Position numbers and translations under genes: made by a program
Notes under the pieces: model-generated
The model's database searches: none
What the model was told of the DNA's origin: nothing
Seen by the model: the letters and a program-made list of their open reading frames with translations, nothing else
Assembly: GCF_007748095.1 (NCBI RefSeq)
Contig: NZ_CP036287.1
Span: 1,984,001 to 2,048,000 of the forward strand
Direction: 5' to 3'
DNA length: 64,000 bases
DNA from: Engelhardtia mirabilis
GTDB taxonomy: Bacteria > Planctomycetota > UBA1135 > GCA-002686595
Shown: piece by piece, positions 8,569 to 17,433 of the stretch
Layout of the letters: the number at the start of each line of letters is the position of its first letter
Numbering within the stretch: position 1 is the stretch's first letter

Positions 8569-9228
8569 GTGCAGATCCAGCTCGACGGCAATCCGGACTT
8601 CGGTCGCGCGTCCCTGGTCCTGGGCTCGCACGAGGTGGTTCGGACCGAGTCCGGTGCGATGAGCTTCGCCGATCCTGGTCTCGACCTGCGGGTCGTGGTC
8701 CCCGGCGGACTGCTGGGGGGCCTCGCCCGTCGGCTACTGGGGGGCGAGAGCTTCTTCCTGGGCGAATACCAGGGGCCCCGCGGCGGGCGACTCGGCATCG
8801 CCCCGAGCCTGCCCGGCGAGGTCATCCACCGGACCCTGCGCGGTGAGACCCTGCGCCTCACTGCCGGCTCGTTCCTGGCCTGCTCCGAGGGGATCGCCAC
8901 GCGCACCCGCTTCGGCGGCTTGCGCAGCCTCTTCTCCGGTGAGGGAGCCTTCCTGATCGAGGTCAGCGGCGAGGGCGAGCTGCTGTTCAACGCCTATGGC
9001 GCGATCGTCGAGCGCGAGCTGGACGGCGAGCTGATCGTCGACACGGGGCACCTGGTGGCCTTCGAGGAGTCGATCGAATACGAGATCTCCGGCTTCGGCG
9101 GGCTCAAGAGCACCCTGTTCTCGGGCGAGGGGCTGACCATGCGAATGCGCGGCCGTGGTCGCGTGTGGTTGCAGACGCGGACGGTGCGCGGCACGGCCGG
9201 TTGGGTCACGCCGTATCTGCGGGGCTGA
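8569..9228 (+). CDS. AIM24 / TIGR00266 family protein, copy 1
   Basis: 219 residues from a GTG at 8569. It has the family's beta-rich layout and recurring motifs: ESGAM near residues 27-31, LLGGESFF near 56-63, a GSFLA-like segment near 100, EGAFLIEVSGEGEL in the middle, VDTGHLVAFEES near 157 and a closing GRGRVWLQT strand. Family members are trypsin-like beta-prism folds without known catalysis; the yeast relative Aim24 is mitochondrial. The bacterial role is unclear. It is the first of three tandem paralogues, probably one operon with the ankyrin gene. It lacks the MxxMDP box seen in copy 3. Confidence 0.88.
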   Translation: MQIQLDGNPDFGRASLVLGSHEVVRTESGAMSFADPGLDLRVVVPGGLLGGLARRLLGGESFFLGEYQGPRGGRLGIAPSLPGEVIHRTLRGETLRLTAGSFLACSEGIATRTRFGGLRSLFSGEGAFLIEVSGEGELLFNAYGAIVERELDGELIVDTGHLVAFEESIEYEISGFGGLKSTLFSGEGLTMRMRGRGRVWLQTRTVRGTAGWVTPYLRG

Positions 9229-9247
9229 GCGCTGACACGTGGAACCC

Positions 9248-9934
9248 ATGAAGATCACCATCGACAGCGTGGGAGCGTTCGGATCGGCGTTGGTGGCGCT
9301 CGAGGGCGACGAGCGCTTCGTCAGTGAGTCGGGCGCCCTGTACCGCTCGAGCGTGAACGTCGACGTCGACGTGACCACCCGCACGCGTGGCCGGGGCGGG
9401 CTCCTCGGTGGACTGGGACGGCTCTTGGCCGGCAACAGCTTCTTCCTGTCGACCTACACCCTGACCGATGGCGGCGCGGGCGAAGTGGCCCTGGCGCCGA
9501 CGCTCGAGGGCGAGGTGCGGCGGATCGACTTGAACGGGGACCGCTGGACCTGCGCCGGTGCGAGCTTCCTCGGTGCCGGCAGTGAGGTCGGCCTCGAGAC
9601 GCGCTTCCAGGGTCTGCGCGGCATGGTCAGCGGCGAGGGCCTGTTCCTGGTCGAGGCCCATGGCACGGGCCCCCTCCTGGTCAGCGCCTTCGGTTCGATC
9701 CACGAGCTCGAGGTCGAGGACGAGTTGGTCGTCGACACCGGTCACCTGGTCGCCTTCGAAGAGGGCCTCGATTACACGATCGACCGCGCCGGTGGTTCGT
9801 GGATCCAGTCCTTCCTCGGCGGCGAGGGCTTCGTCCTGCGCCTGCGCGGTCGCGGCCGAGTCCTGCTCCAATCCCACGATCCCGGTCGTTTCGGCGCCCT
9901 GATCGGCAAACTGCTCCCGCCGCGCAGGCAATAG
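9248..9934 (+). CDS. AIM24 / TIGR00266 family protein, copy 2
   Basis: 228 residues from the ATG at 9248. A GTG at 9239 would add three residues. It shows the same motif order as copy 1: VSESGALY at the start, LLAGNSFFLS, GASFLGAG, GEGLFLVEAHGTG, VDTGHLVAFEEG and a GRGRVLLQS end strand. The N-terminal motif reads VDVDVTTRTR where copy 3 has the more typical MDP stretch, so the copies have drifted. It lies 19 bp after copy 1 and 11 bp before copy 3, which suggests co-transcription and a hetero-oligomeric product (inference). Confidence 0.88.
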   Translation: MKITIDSVGAFGSALVALEGDERFVSESGALYRSSVNVDVDVTTRTRGRGGLLGGLGRLLAGNSFFLSTYTLTDGGAGEVALAPTLEGEVRRIDLNGDRWTCAGASFLGAGSEVGLETRFQGLRGMVSGEGLFLVEAHGTGPLLVSAFGSIHELEVEDELVVDTGHLVAFEEGLDYTIDRAGGSWIQSFLGGEGFVLRLRGRGRVLLQSHDPGRFGALIGKLLPPRRQ

Positions 9935-9945
9935 CCCCGACAGCC

Positions 9946-10617
9946 GTGCAGCACCGCATCACCCACCGTCCGGCCTATTCGATGCTCGAGTTCGACCTCG
10001 AGGCGGGCGAACACGTGGTCGCCGAGGCCGGCGCCATGGCTTGGATGGACCCCTGCATCGACGTGCTGACCTCGACCCGCGGCGGTCTGCTCAAGGCGCT
10101 GAAGCGCCAGGTCCTGGCGGGCGAATCGCTGTTCCAGAACACCTACACCGCGCGCGGCGCGGGCAGCCTGACCCTGGCCCCGGGCGCCGCCGGCGATGTG
10201 ATCGCCTTGCCCCTCGACGGTGAGCTGCTGCTCGAGCGCGGCGCCTACCTGGCCCACGCGGGCGAGATCGACATCGACGCGAAGTGGGGCGGCTTCAAGG
10301 GCCTCTTGGCGGAAGGTCTGTTCCTGCTCCACGCCCAGGGCCGCGGGGACCTGTTCTTCGACAGCTACGGTCGCATCGAGGTGCTCGACGTCGACGGCGA
10401 GGTCACGGTCGACAACGGTTTCGCCGTGGCCTGGGAGCCGAGCCTCAGCTATCGACTGACGCGGGCGCGCAAGATCCGTTCGTTCCTCTTCGCCGACCAA
10501 CTCCTGATGCGCTTCAGCGGACGCGGCCGGCTGTGGGTCCAGAATCGATCGACGCCGGGGTTCGCCAACTGGGTGCATCCCTTCCGGCGCGTGCAGTCCC
10601 GCAAGGATGGGGACTGA
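9946..10617 (+). CDS. AIM24 / TIGR00266 family protein, copy 3
   Basis: 223 residues from a GTG at 9946. The open frame to 9799 runs back inside copy 2 and is not credible. This copy is nearest to the family consensus: EAGAMAWMDP near residues 27-36, LKALKRQVLAGESLFQNTYTA, GAYLAHAGEI, LLAEGLFLLHAQGRG, VDNGFAVAWEPS and GRGRLWVQN. The usual VDTGH box is VDNGF here. The ankyrin gene starts three bases after its stop, so the four genes are probably one operon. Confidence 0.88.
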   Translation: MQHRITHRPAYSMLEFDLEAGEHVVAEAGAMAWMDPCIDVLTSTRGGLLKALKRQVLAGESLFQNTYTARGAGSLTLAPGAAGDVIALPLDGELLLERGAYLAHAGEIDIDAKWGGFKGLLAEGLFLLHAQGRGDLFFDSYGRIEVLDVDGEVTVDNGFAVAWEPSLSYRLTRARKIRSFLFADQLLMRFSGRGRLWVQNRSTPGFANWVHPFRRVQSRKDGD

Positions 10618-10620
10618 CCG

Positions 10621-11505
10621 GTGAGCACCGACAACGGCGCCATCGGACCGGAGGTGCGGGCCGCGATCGACGCGGGTGACGCGGACGCCCTGGCGCGTCT
10701 GATCGCATCGGACGAGCTGGCCGCCAGTTGCCAGATCGTGTGGGGCGAGCCCGGGGACGACGGCGAGGCGCCCAATCGCTGCTCGGCCCTGCACTACGTG
10801 GCGAATGCCCGCTTCCACGGCACCTGCTTGGACGGGGACCCGGTCGAGCTCGCGACCCTGCTCTTGGACGCCGGAGCCGACGCGGACTGGGGCGGGCGCG
10901 TGGCGATCGGCGAGACCGTGCTGCAGACGGCGGTCAGCCTCTACGAGCGCGACCTGGCCGAGCTGCTGCTCGATCGCGGCGCGAGCCTCGAGACTCTCGG
11001 GGGCTGCGTGGACAACGGCACTGCCCTGGCTCTGGCCGCCCACTTCGCGGCCACCGAGGCGCTCGAACTGTTGGTCGAGCGCGGCGCGCGGATCTACAAC
11101 CTGCCCCTGGCCGCGGCGGTGGGGGAGCTGTGGCGCTTCGTCAAGCCGGCGGGGGTCCTGGCCACCGCGCTCCAGCGCCATCCGGCCGACCCGAACCGTC
11201 AACCCCTGTACCGCGACCTGGGCCAGGCCCTGGCCCGCGCCGTGCACTACGCGGCGATCCACGAGCGGGCGGAGGTGCTCGACCGCCTGATCGAACTGGG
11301 CGCCGACGTCAACGCGGTCGAGGGCGGCGCTACCGCCCTGCACCGGGTGGCCTGGTGGGGGCGCGAGGTCGGGGCCGAGCTGCTGCTCGAGCGCGGCGCG
11401 GACCGCAGGCTGCGCGACGCCGGCCACAAGACCACCCCGGCCCAATGGGCCGAGGTGCGCGGTCACGGGGAGCTGGCGCGGGTGCTGGCGCGCGGCACCT
11501 GGTAG
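10621..11505 (+). CDS. Ankyrin-repeat protein
   Basis: 294 residues from a GTG at 10621. Ankyrin units are visible as a helix pair followed by a GA-D turn: LLLDAGADADW, LLLDRGASLETL, LVERGARIYN, LIELGADVNAV and LLLERGADRRLRD, with ALHYVA, ALHYAA and ALHRVA helix starts. The middle (about residues 160-205) is a less regular insert. It has no signal peptide, so it is a cytosolic protein-protein interaction module. It follows the AIM24 genes by three bases and may scaffold or regulate their products. Its last 43 bp overlap the convergent symporter gene. Confidence 0.88.
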   Translation: MSTDNGAIGPEVRAAIDAGDADALARLIASDELAASCQIVWGEPGDDGEAPNRCSALHYVANARFHGTCLDGDPVELATLLLDAGADADWGGRVAIGETVLQTAVSLYERDLAELLLDRGASLETLGGCVDNGTALALAAHFAATEALELLVERGARIYNLPLAAAVGELWRFVKPAGVLATALQRHPADPNRQPLYRDLGQALARAVHYAAIHERAEVLDRLIELGADVNAVEGGATALHRVAWWGREVGAELLLERGADRRLRDAGHKTTPAQWAEVRGHGELARVLARGTW

Positions 11506-12974
11506 GTGCCGACCAGGGCGCCGAGGAGCGCGCCGACCAGGCCCCAGACCACCGGCAGGAAGCCCAAGAGCGACGGCCGCATGGCGGAGTCGAGTCCACC
11601 GGCCGCGAACAGGGCCGCGAAGTAGCAGCCGTTGCCGACCAGGATCGAGAGCACCGCGCCGCGGGCGTTGAAGCGCTCCCAGCGCACGCCGAACAGCATC
11701 GTCGGCACGAGCGTCACGTAGCCCGAGAAGGCCACCGAGGCCAGGCTGTAGATCGACGCGCCGCCCACGCGCCAGAGGGCGAAGACCACCAACGCTAGCA
11801 GGCCGCCGAAGAGCCGGCCGCGCAGCACGTCGACCTCCTCGCGCCGGTTCGGCATGAGCGGATCGAGCACGTCGCGGGTGACCATCGAGCCCAGGGTCAG
11901 GATCTGCGCGTCCAGGGTCGACATGACCGCCGCGAGCACCGCCACGAAGCTCAGGGCCTCGAGCCAGGGCGGCAGGAACGCGCCCGCCATGGTCGCGAAG
12001 ATGCGGTCGGAGTCGCGGCCCACCAGGCCGGGGAACTCGAGCGCGCCGAAGGTGCCGATCAAGACCACCGGCAACCACAGCAACACCAGGGCCAGGGGGT
12101 ACAGGCGGCAGACCGAGCGCAGGCTGCGCTCGCTCTCGGCCGCCATCAGCCGCACCAGCATGTGCGGGAAGGCGATCACCGTGAGCGCGATCGCCAGGCT
12201 CCAGGAGGCGAAGGCGCGGGGCTCGAACAGGCCGCCCTCGGGCAGGGTCGTCAGCTCCGGGCGCTCCTCGACCAGTCGCGCCATGGCGCCGGCCAGGCCG
12301 CCGTCGCCGCCCACCGCGCGGGCGTAGAGGAACACGGCCGCCAGCACGAAGCCGAGGAAGATGACCCCCTGCACGACGTTGGTCCAGGCGGTGGCGCGCA
12401 TGCCGCCGATCGACGTGTAGCACAGGGCCACGGCCAGAACCGCGGCGCCGCCGAGCCACTCGGGGATCGCGCCCTCGGTGGAGCTGGCCAGGGTCACGGC
12501 CGCGCCCTGCACGGCGGTGACCATGTAGGGCACGGTGTAGAGGGCGAAGACGCCGAACAAGAGCAGGCCCACGCTGCGCGAGCCCAGGCGCTTGGAGTAC
12601 AGCTCGGCTGGTGTCAGCGCGCCCAGCTCGCGGCCCAGGCGCCGGGCCGGAGCGCCGATGGCCCAGAAGGTCAAGGGGATGCCGAGGGCGATGATGGGGG
12701 CGTTGATGCTGAAGATGCCGAGGCCCGAGTGGTAGGCCTGGCCCGGCACGCCGACGAGCACGAAGGCCGTGCAGTTGGTGCCGAACAGGGCCATGAACAG
12801 CACCGCGGTGCCCAGGCCGTTGCCGGCCAGGAAGTACTCCCGCGGCGAGCTGCCCGAGCGGCGCGCGGCCAAGAGACCGACGGCCAGCACCACCGCCACG
12901 TAGAGCACCAGGCCGACCACCAGCGGCCTGTCGACCGCGGCCAAGACCGGCAATCCGAGCTCGAGCGGGCTCAA
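11463..12974 (-). CDS. Sodium:solute symporter (SSS family)
   Basis: 503 residues and about 13 hydrophobic segments, the usual size and shape of an SSS (SLC5) permease. Family marks include the REYFLAGNGLGT loop after helix 1, a TSIGGMRATAWTNVVQG stretch in the middle and the FPHMLVRLMAA segment. The start is a TTG at 12974 that overlaps the stop of the upstream small membrane gene (TTGA). The longer ORF to 13154 would read antisense of nothing useful and lacks membrane character. Substrate cannot be told; amino acids, sugars or organic acids are all possible. The pair with a small two-helix protein is common for SSS carriers. Confidence 0.9.
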   Translation of the reverse strand: MSPLELGLPVLAAVDRPLVVGLVLYVAVVLAVGLLAARRSGSSPREYFLAGNGLGTAVLFMALFGTNCTAFVLVGVPGQAYHSGLGIFSINAPIIALGIPLTFWAIGAPARRLGRELGALTPAELYSKRLGSRSVGLLLFGVFALYTVPYMVTAVQGAAVTLASSTEGAIPEWLGGAAVLAVALCYTSIGGMRATAWTNVVQGVIFLGFVLAAVFLYARAVGGDGGLAGAMARLVEERPELTTLPEGGLFEPRAFASWSLAIALTVIAFPHMLVRLMAAESERSLRSVCRLYPLALVLLWLPVVLIGTFGALEFPGLVGRDSDRIFATMAGAFLPPWLEALSFVAVLAAVMSTLDAQILTLGSMVTRDVLDPLMPNRREEVDVLRGRLFGGLLALVVFALWRVGGASIYSLASVAFSGYVTLVPTMLFGVRWERFNARGAVLSILVGNGCYFAALFAAGGLDSAMRPSLLGFLPVVWGLVGALLGALVGTYQVPRASTRASSP

Positions 12975-13213
12975 GCCTTGCCCTCCCGCTCGCGCCAGAC
13001 CCGCGCCGTGAACCAGAACAGGTAGGCCGTGGCCAGGACCATCCAGGCCAGGCGCCAAGCCAGTTCTTCGGGCACCAGACCGGCGATCAACCGCGGCTGC
13101 GCCGTGCGCCAGAAGTCCAGGTGCAGGGCCACGAGGACCAGGGCCCCGGTCCAAGCGACGTAGTCGACGGCTCGGGTCGGCCTGGCATGGTTCGGTTCAG
13201 CGCGGTTCGGCAT
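12971..13213 (-). CDS. Small two-helix membrane protein, likely symporter partner (DUF3311-like)
   Basis: 80 residues from an ATG at 13213. Two hydrophobic helices are present (around residues 18-32 and 52-68), separated by LDFWRTAQPRLIAGLVPEEL, a spacing seen in the small proteins encoded next to SSS permeases. The protein ends in a basic tail (WREREGKA). The stop overlaps the symporter TTG start, so the two are translationally coupled. The divergent sulfatase gene starts 88 bp away, so the two transcription units share the interval between. Confidence 0.72.
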   Translation of the reverse strand: MPNRAEPNHARPTRAVDYVAWTGALVLVALHLDFWRTAQPRLIAGLVPEELAWRLAWMVLATAYLFWFTARVWREREGKA

Positions 13214-13301
13214 GGCGTCGGCATTCTGGCGAATCGGCAGCGCGCCGTGCCCGTGGCGCGGGCGGTGGAATCGACCGCGGGGGCTCGACAGACTTGCCCC
13301 C

Positions 13302-14807
13302 ATGCTCCGACCCGCGTTATTCGTCGGCTTCACGCTCGCCGCCGCCCACGCCGCCGCCCACGCCAGCGGCCAGGACGCCGCCGAGCCCCGGCGCTCGCCC
13401 AACGTGGTGCTGTTCATGGCCGACGACCTGGGCTGGGGCGAGGTGGGCGCCTACGGCCAGACCAAGATCCGCACCCCCGCCATGGACCGCGTGGCGGACG
13501 AAGGCATGCGCTTCACCCGGGCCTACTCGGGCAGTCCGGTCTGCGCGCCGTCGCGCTGCACCCTGCTCGGCGGGCTGCACACGGGCCACTCGATCGTTCG
13601 CAACAACTGGGAGGGCGGCGGCTGGGGCCGCGATGCGGTCGAGGGCCAGTACCCCCTGCCGGAGGGCACGCCGAGCCTCCAATCGACGCTCCGCGCCGCC
13701 GGCTGGGCAACCGGGGGCATGGGCAAGTGGGGACTGGGCGGTCCGGGCACGAGCGGCGCCCCGGAGCTCCAGGGCTTCGACCACTTCCTGGGCGTGCTGT
13801 GCCAACGCGTGGCCCACAACTTCTATCCCACACACCTGTGGAGCGACGGCGAGCGCCTGGACCTTGTGGGCAACGAGTGGTTCTCCGCCCACCAGAAGAT
13901 CGATGCGCCGCTCGAGGACGAGGCCGAGTACGCGCGCCGCTACACCGGCACGACCTACGCCACCGAGCCGATGATCGACGCGGCGCTCGAATTCGTGCGC
14001 GCGCACCGCGAGCAGCCGTTCTTCCTGTACTACCCGACGCCCCTGCCGCACGTGGCCCTGCAGGTGCCCGAGCCCTACGTGGACGCCTACCCGCGCGAGT
14101 GGGACACCGAAGCCGCCGGTGGGGGACCCTACCTGGGCCAGGACGGCTACCTGCCGCACCCGCGGCCGCGCGCGGCCTACGCGGGCATGATCTCGCGCGC
14201 GGACGAGGAGCTCGGCCGCATCCTCGACCTCTTGGACGAACTCGAGCTCGCCGGCGACACGATCGTGATCGTCACCAGCGACAACGGACCGACCTACGCC
14301 GGCGGTGTCGACCACGAGTTCTTCGACAGCGCCGGGGGCCTGCGCGGCCTCAAGGGCAGTCTGTACGAGGGCGGCATCCGCGTGCCGTTCATGGTGCGTT
14401 GGCCCGGGCAAGTGGCGGCGGGCAGCGCCTCGGACCAGCCGCTGTACTTCCCGGACGTGGCGCCGACGGTGGCGGCCCTGGTCGGGATCGATTGGAGCGC
14501 CGCGACCGACGGGGTCAGCGTCGCGCCGACGCTCCTGGGTCAGGGCGTGCAACAGCCCCGGGACTACATGTACTGGGAGCACGGTCCGAAGCAGGCCCTG
14601 ATCGCGGGGCCCTGGAAGCTCTTGCGCACCGAGCTGCGCTCGCCGTCGCCGACGGTCGAGCTCTATCGCCTCGACCGCGACCCGAGTGAGTCGACGGACC
14701 TCGCCGAGTCCGAGCCCCAGGTGCGCGAGCTGTTGCTCGGGCTCTTGCGCGGGGCCCACGTGCCCTCGCAGCCCTTCCCCCTGCCGCTCGCGGACGACGG
14801 CCAGTGA
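13302..14807 (+). CDS. Secreted FGly-dependent sulfatase (arylsulfatase A-like)
   Basis: 501 residues from the ATG at 13302, chosen because a signal peptide follows (LRPALFVGFTLAAAHAAAHA). Metal-binding Asp residues occur in MADDLGWGE (D41, D42). The sulfatase signature CAPSR starts at C81, the cysteine that formylglycine-generating enzyme would oxidise. Later metal residues lie in TSDNGPTY, and a substrate-pocket Lys in LKGSLYEGGIRVP. The length fits class S1 sulfatases of carbohydrate degradation. It is divergent from the symporter pair, so it may release a desulfated product that the symporter imports (inference). Confidence 0.93.
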   Translation: MLRPALFVGFTLAAAHAAAHASGQDAAEPRRSPNVVLFMADDLGWGEVGAYGQTKIRTPAMDRVADEGMRFTRAYSGSPVCAPSRCTLLGGLHTGHSIVRNNWEGGGWGRDAVEGQYPLPEGTPSLQSTLRAAGWATGGMGKWGLGGPGTSGAPELQGFDHFLGVLCQRVAHNFYPTHLWSDGERLDLVGNEWFSAHQKIDAPLEDEAEYARRYTGTTYATEPMIDAALEFVRAHREQPFFLYYPTPLPHVALQVPEPYVDAYPREWDTEAAGGGPYLGQDGYLPHPRPRAAYAGMISRADEELGRILDLLDELELAGDTIVIVTSDNGPTYAGGVDHEFFDSAGGLRGLKGSLYEGGIRVPFMVRWPGQVAAGSASDQPLYFPDVAPTVAALVGIDWSAATDGVSVAPTLLGQGVQQPRDYMYWEHGPKQALIAGPWKLLRTELRSPSPTVELYRLDRDPSESTDLAESEPQVRELLLGLLRGAHVPSQPFPLPLADDGQ

Positions 14808-14826
14808 AAGTCCGCGGCCCTGCGCG

Positions 14827-16119
14827 TCAGACGCGATAACGCCGCGAGCGGCGCGCCAACCACAGGGTCTGGGCCAGGCCGGCCAGGGTGAAACAACCCA
14901 GCGCCACCGCGACCCCCGGGCCCGGGTCCAGGTGGACACCGGCCGCGAGGAGCCCCGCCGCCAGCACAAGGTACAGGGCCACCGCCTCGGTCACCGGCCG
15001 GGTGTCGCCGCGGGCGACGAGGATGCCCTGGTAGAGGCTCTGGAAGGCCTGGTAGCCCGGCATCAGCACGGCCAGGATCAACACACTGCCAGCGAGCTGC
15101 GCCAGCTCCGGGCTCAGGCCCGTCAGCCCCGCGAACCACAGGGAGTGGAGCGGCGTGAGCGCGAGCAGCGCCAGTCCGCCGACCAGCGTGCATCCCAGGA
15201 TGCGCGTGAAGCGCACCAGCGCCGCCTGTCCGCCCGGCTCGCGCACCAGGGCCACGACGACCTCGTTGAGGGCGAAGCCGGGGCTGCGGAACAGGAACAC
15301 CAGGCCGTGCAGCGCCGGCCAGACGGCCAGGGACTCCAGGTCGCGCGGCATGCGGCTCATGGCCGCCGCGCCGATCGGTTGGATCAGAAGCGTCAACAGC
15401 GGCGTCATGGCCAGGGGCACGTAGAAGCCGAGGAAGCCGCGCAGAGTCAACAGCGCCTCGCCGTCGGATTTCGGCAAGCGTTCGCGCCGGATCTCACCCA
15501 CGGCCCAACCGGCGAAGATCGCCTCGGCGCTGACCGCCAGGGCCACCGCCGTCGCGCCGACCGCGATGCCCACCGCGCCCGGCACCCGCATGCCGACCTG
15601 CAAGGCGGTCACGAGCGTCACCACCCGCACCACGGTCCCGACGCCCACCGCGCGGCTGGCGCCGAAGCGGATCATCACGCCCTGCTGGAAGCGCCGGTAG
15701 GCGATGGTCCAGGTCCAGGGCGTCATCAAGAGCAGCCCCAGGCGGCCCGGCTCGAGGATCTCCGGCGGCACGCCGATCAGATCGCGCGCGATCAGGTCGT
15801 AGAGCGGCGTCAGCGCCACCAACAGGTGCAGAGCGGTCAGCGCGGCGCCCGCCGCGTGCATGAAGCGCGCCACCTGGGCGTAGCGCGCCCGCGTCGTGCA
15901 CAGGGCCGTCGAAGCGGCCAGGAGCATGATGATCGGCGCCTCGATCACCAGGCAGATCGGGAACACCAGGGCGCCGTAGGCCGCCAGGCTGACCTCCGGC
16001 TCCGCCAGGCGCGCCATGTGGGCGGAGACGAGCGGCAGCTCGACGCCCATCAACATCCAGCTCGCCGCGAGCGGCCACCAGGTGCGCCGCACGCGGGCCA
16101 GGTCGACGGGTTCGCTCAC
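14827..16119 (-). CDS. MATE/ANKH-like multi-helix exporter
   Basis: 430 residues from a GTG at 16119 that overlaps the TGA of the upstream hydrolase gene (GTGA). About 12 hydrophobic segments are present. The opening WWPLAASWMLMGVELPLVSAHMARL followed by an EAPIIMLLAAS segment is what I know from bacterial relatives of ANKH and MOP-superfamily flippases. The N-terminal extension in the longer ORF is Arg/Pro-rich and unlikely. Substrate unknown. It is convergent with the sulfatase, 19 bp apart, and forms a two-gene unit with the iminopeptidase-like gene. Confidence 0.7.
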   Translation of the reverse strand: MSEPVDLARVRRTWWPLAASWMLMGVELPLVSAHMARLAEPEVSLAAYGALVFPICLVIEAPIIMLLAASTALCTTRARYAQVARFMHAAGAALTALHLLVALTPLYDLIARDLIGVPPEILEPGRLGLLLMTPWTWTIAYRRFQQGVMIRFGASRAVGVGTVVRVVTLVTALQVGMRVPGAVGIAVGATAVALAVSAEAIFAGWAVGEIRRERLPKSDGEALLTLRGFLGFYVPLAMTPLLTLLIQPIGAAAMSRMPRDLESLAVWPALHGLVFLFRSPGFALNEVVVALVREPGGQAALVRFTRILGCTLVGGLALLALTPLHSLWFAGLTGLSPELAQLAGSVLILAVLMPGYQAFQSLYQGILVARGDTRPVTEAVALYLVLAAGLLAAGVHLDPGPGVAVALGCFTLAGLAQTLWLARRSRRYRV

Positions 16120-17417
16120 ACTTCGCCGCGCACGAGGTCGATCAGGCGGCCGAGGACGCGCTCGCCCTCCACGCGCAGGCCGCAGTGCTCGAACTCGTCC
16201 GTCAACCACACGCGGCAGCCGCGAATGGCCTCGGCGGTCTCGAGCGACAGCTCACGGTCGACGAACATGTCATTCGCATAGACCGCAGCCGCCACCGGCA
16301 CCTCGTTCCTCGCCAGGACCTCGGGGTCGTAGAGGCGCGGCCAGTCACTCTTCTGCGCCAGCAGGTCAGCCGCACCGAGCAGCGGGCGCAGCACGCTCGA
16401 GTCCTCGAACGTCCAGCGAAAGACCATCTCGCCCGTGAAGGGGAAGGGCTCCGCATCCGGCGCCAGGTCCCCGAGGGGCTCGACCGTGCGCTGGGCAGAC
16501 CAGCGGGTGGCCGATCCTTGCGCGTAGCAGGCCTCGTGCACCAGGGCGTAGAGCGGATTGGTATCGAAGGACTGGATGTTCTCGACCCCGCGCAGGAAGG
16601 CCCGTGACAGGTCGCGCTGCGCCCCGCGGCCGGACCAGGCCGACTCGAGCAGGTAGTGGATCTTGGCCGGACCGTCGCGGAAGCCGAGTTGGATCCCGAG
16701 GGACTGCAAGCGGCCAACCGTGAAGTGATCGCCGCCGGGCAGCATCACCGGCGAAGCGGCCAGGCGCGCCGCGATCAAGCGCAGGCGCTCGGCGTCACCG
16801 GGGAAGCGAGCGTGGTACTCGGCCGTCTTGCGACGCAGGGTCTGGGCCGTGCGCGCGTAGACCGGGTCCGGGTCGTCCACCAGGGGCGGCAGGCCGCCGG
16901 TGATGAAGGCCTCGCGCAGACCCTGGGGCGCGAGCGAGAGGTAGGTGGTCGCGCAGAAGCCGCCGAAGCTCTGACCCAGGACGGACCAACGCTCGACACC
17001 GAGGGCGCCGCGCATGGCCTCGAGGTCGCGGACGATCGAGTCGGCGCGGAAGTGCGTCAGGTGCGTCGCGATCGCGTGGTCGTCGCCCAGGGCCGCGATC
17101 ACGCGCGGGTCCAGGGGCGTGCTGCGCCCGGTGCCCCGTTGATCGACGAGCAGCACGCGGTACTCGCGCGTCGCCCGCTCGATCCAGCCGCCGCGGGTCT
17201 CGGGGCGCGGGGCCTCGAAGCCGGGTCCGCCCTGGAGGAACACCAAGAAGGGCCGCTCGGCCGCGCCGGCCGCCAGGGCGCGTACCTCGCGCGCGTAGAC
17301 CTCGATCGAGCCCCCCTGGGCCAGCGTGTGGTCCAGGGGCAGCTCGAAGCGGTGGTCGACCAGCTCCAGCCCGGGCAGACGCAGGCTCGGACCGCTCGTG
17401 TGTCGGATGTCGACCAT
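16116..17417 (-). CDS. Alpha/beta hydrolase, proline iminopeptidase-like (S33)
   Basis: 433 residues, ATG start at 17417. The S33 marks are in order: an LQGGPGFEAP oxyanion loop (GGPG 63-66), VDQRGTGRSTP (92-101), nucleophile elbow GQSFGG with S150, and a late Asp/His pair (His likely in DEFEHCG near 414-420). These enzymes remove an N-terminal Pro or similar residue from short peptides. There is no signal peptide, so it should be cytosolic. The length matches the long prolyl aminopeptidase group (about 420-440). It is co-transcribed with the exporter downstream by a 4-bp overlap. Confidence 0.87.
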   Translation of the reverse strand: MVDIRHTSGPSLRLPGLELVDHRFELPLDHTLAQGGSIEVYAREVRALAAGAAERPFLVFLQGGPGFEAPRPETRGGWIERATREYRVLLVDQRGTGRSTPLDPRVIAALGDDHAIATHLTHFRADSIVRDLEAMRGALGVERWSVLGQSFGGFCATTYLSLAPQGLREAFITGGLPPLVDDPDPVYARTAQTLRRKTAEYHARFPGDAERLRLIAARLAASPVMLPGGDHFTVGRLQSLGIQLGFRDGPAKIHYLLESAWSGRGAQRDLSRAFLRGVENIQSFDTNPLYALVHEACYAQGSATRWSAQRTVEPLGDLAPDAEPFPFTGEMVFRWTFEDSSVLRPLLGAADLLAQKSDWPRLYDPEVLARNEVPVAAAVYANDMFVDRELSLETAEAIRGCRVWLTDEFEHCGLRVEGERVLGRLIDLVRGEV

Positions 17418-17433
17418 GGCTCGATGGGTGGCG

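Noticed and set aside
9772..12459. 895-residue minus-strand ORF
   Set aside because: Runs antisense to AIM24 copy 3 and the ankyrin gene and out of frame through the symporter.
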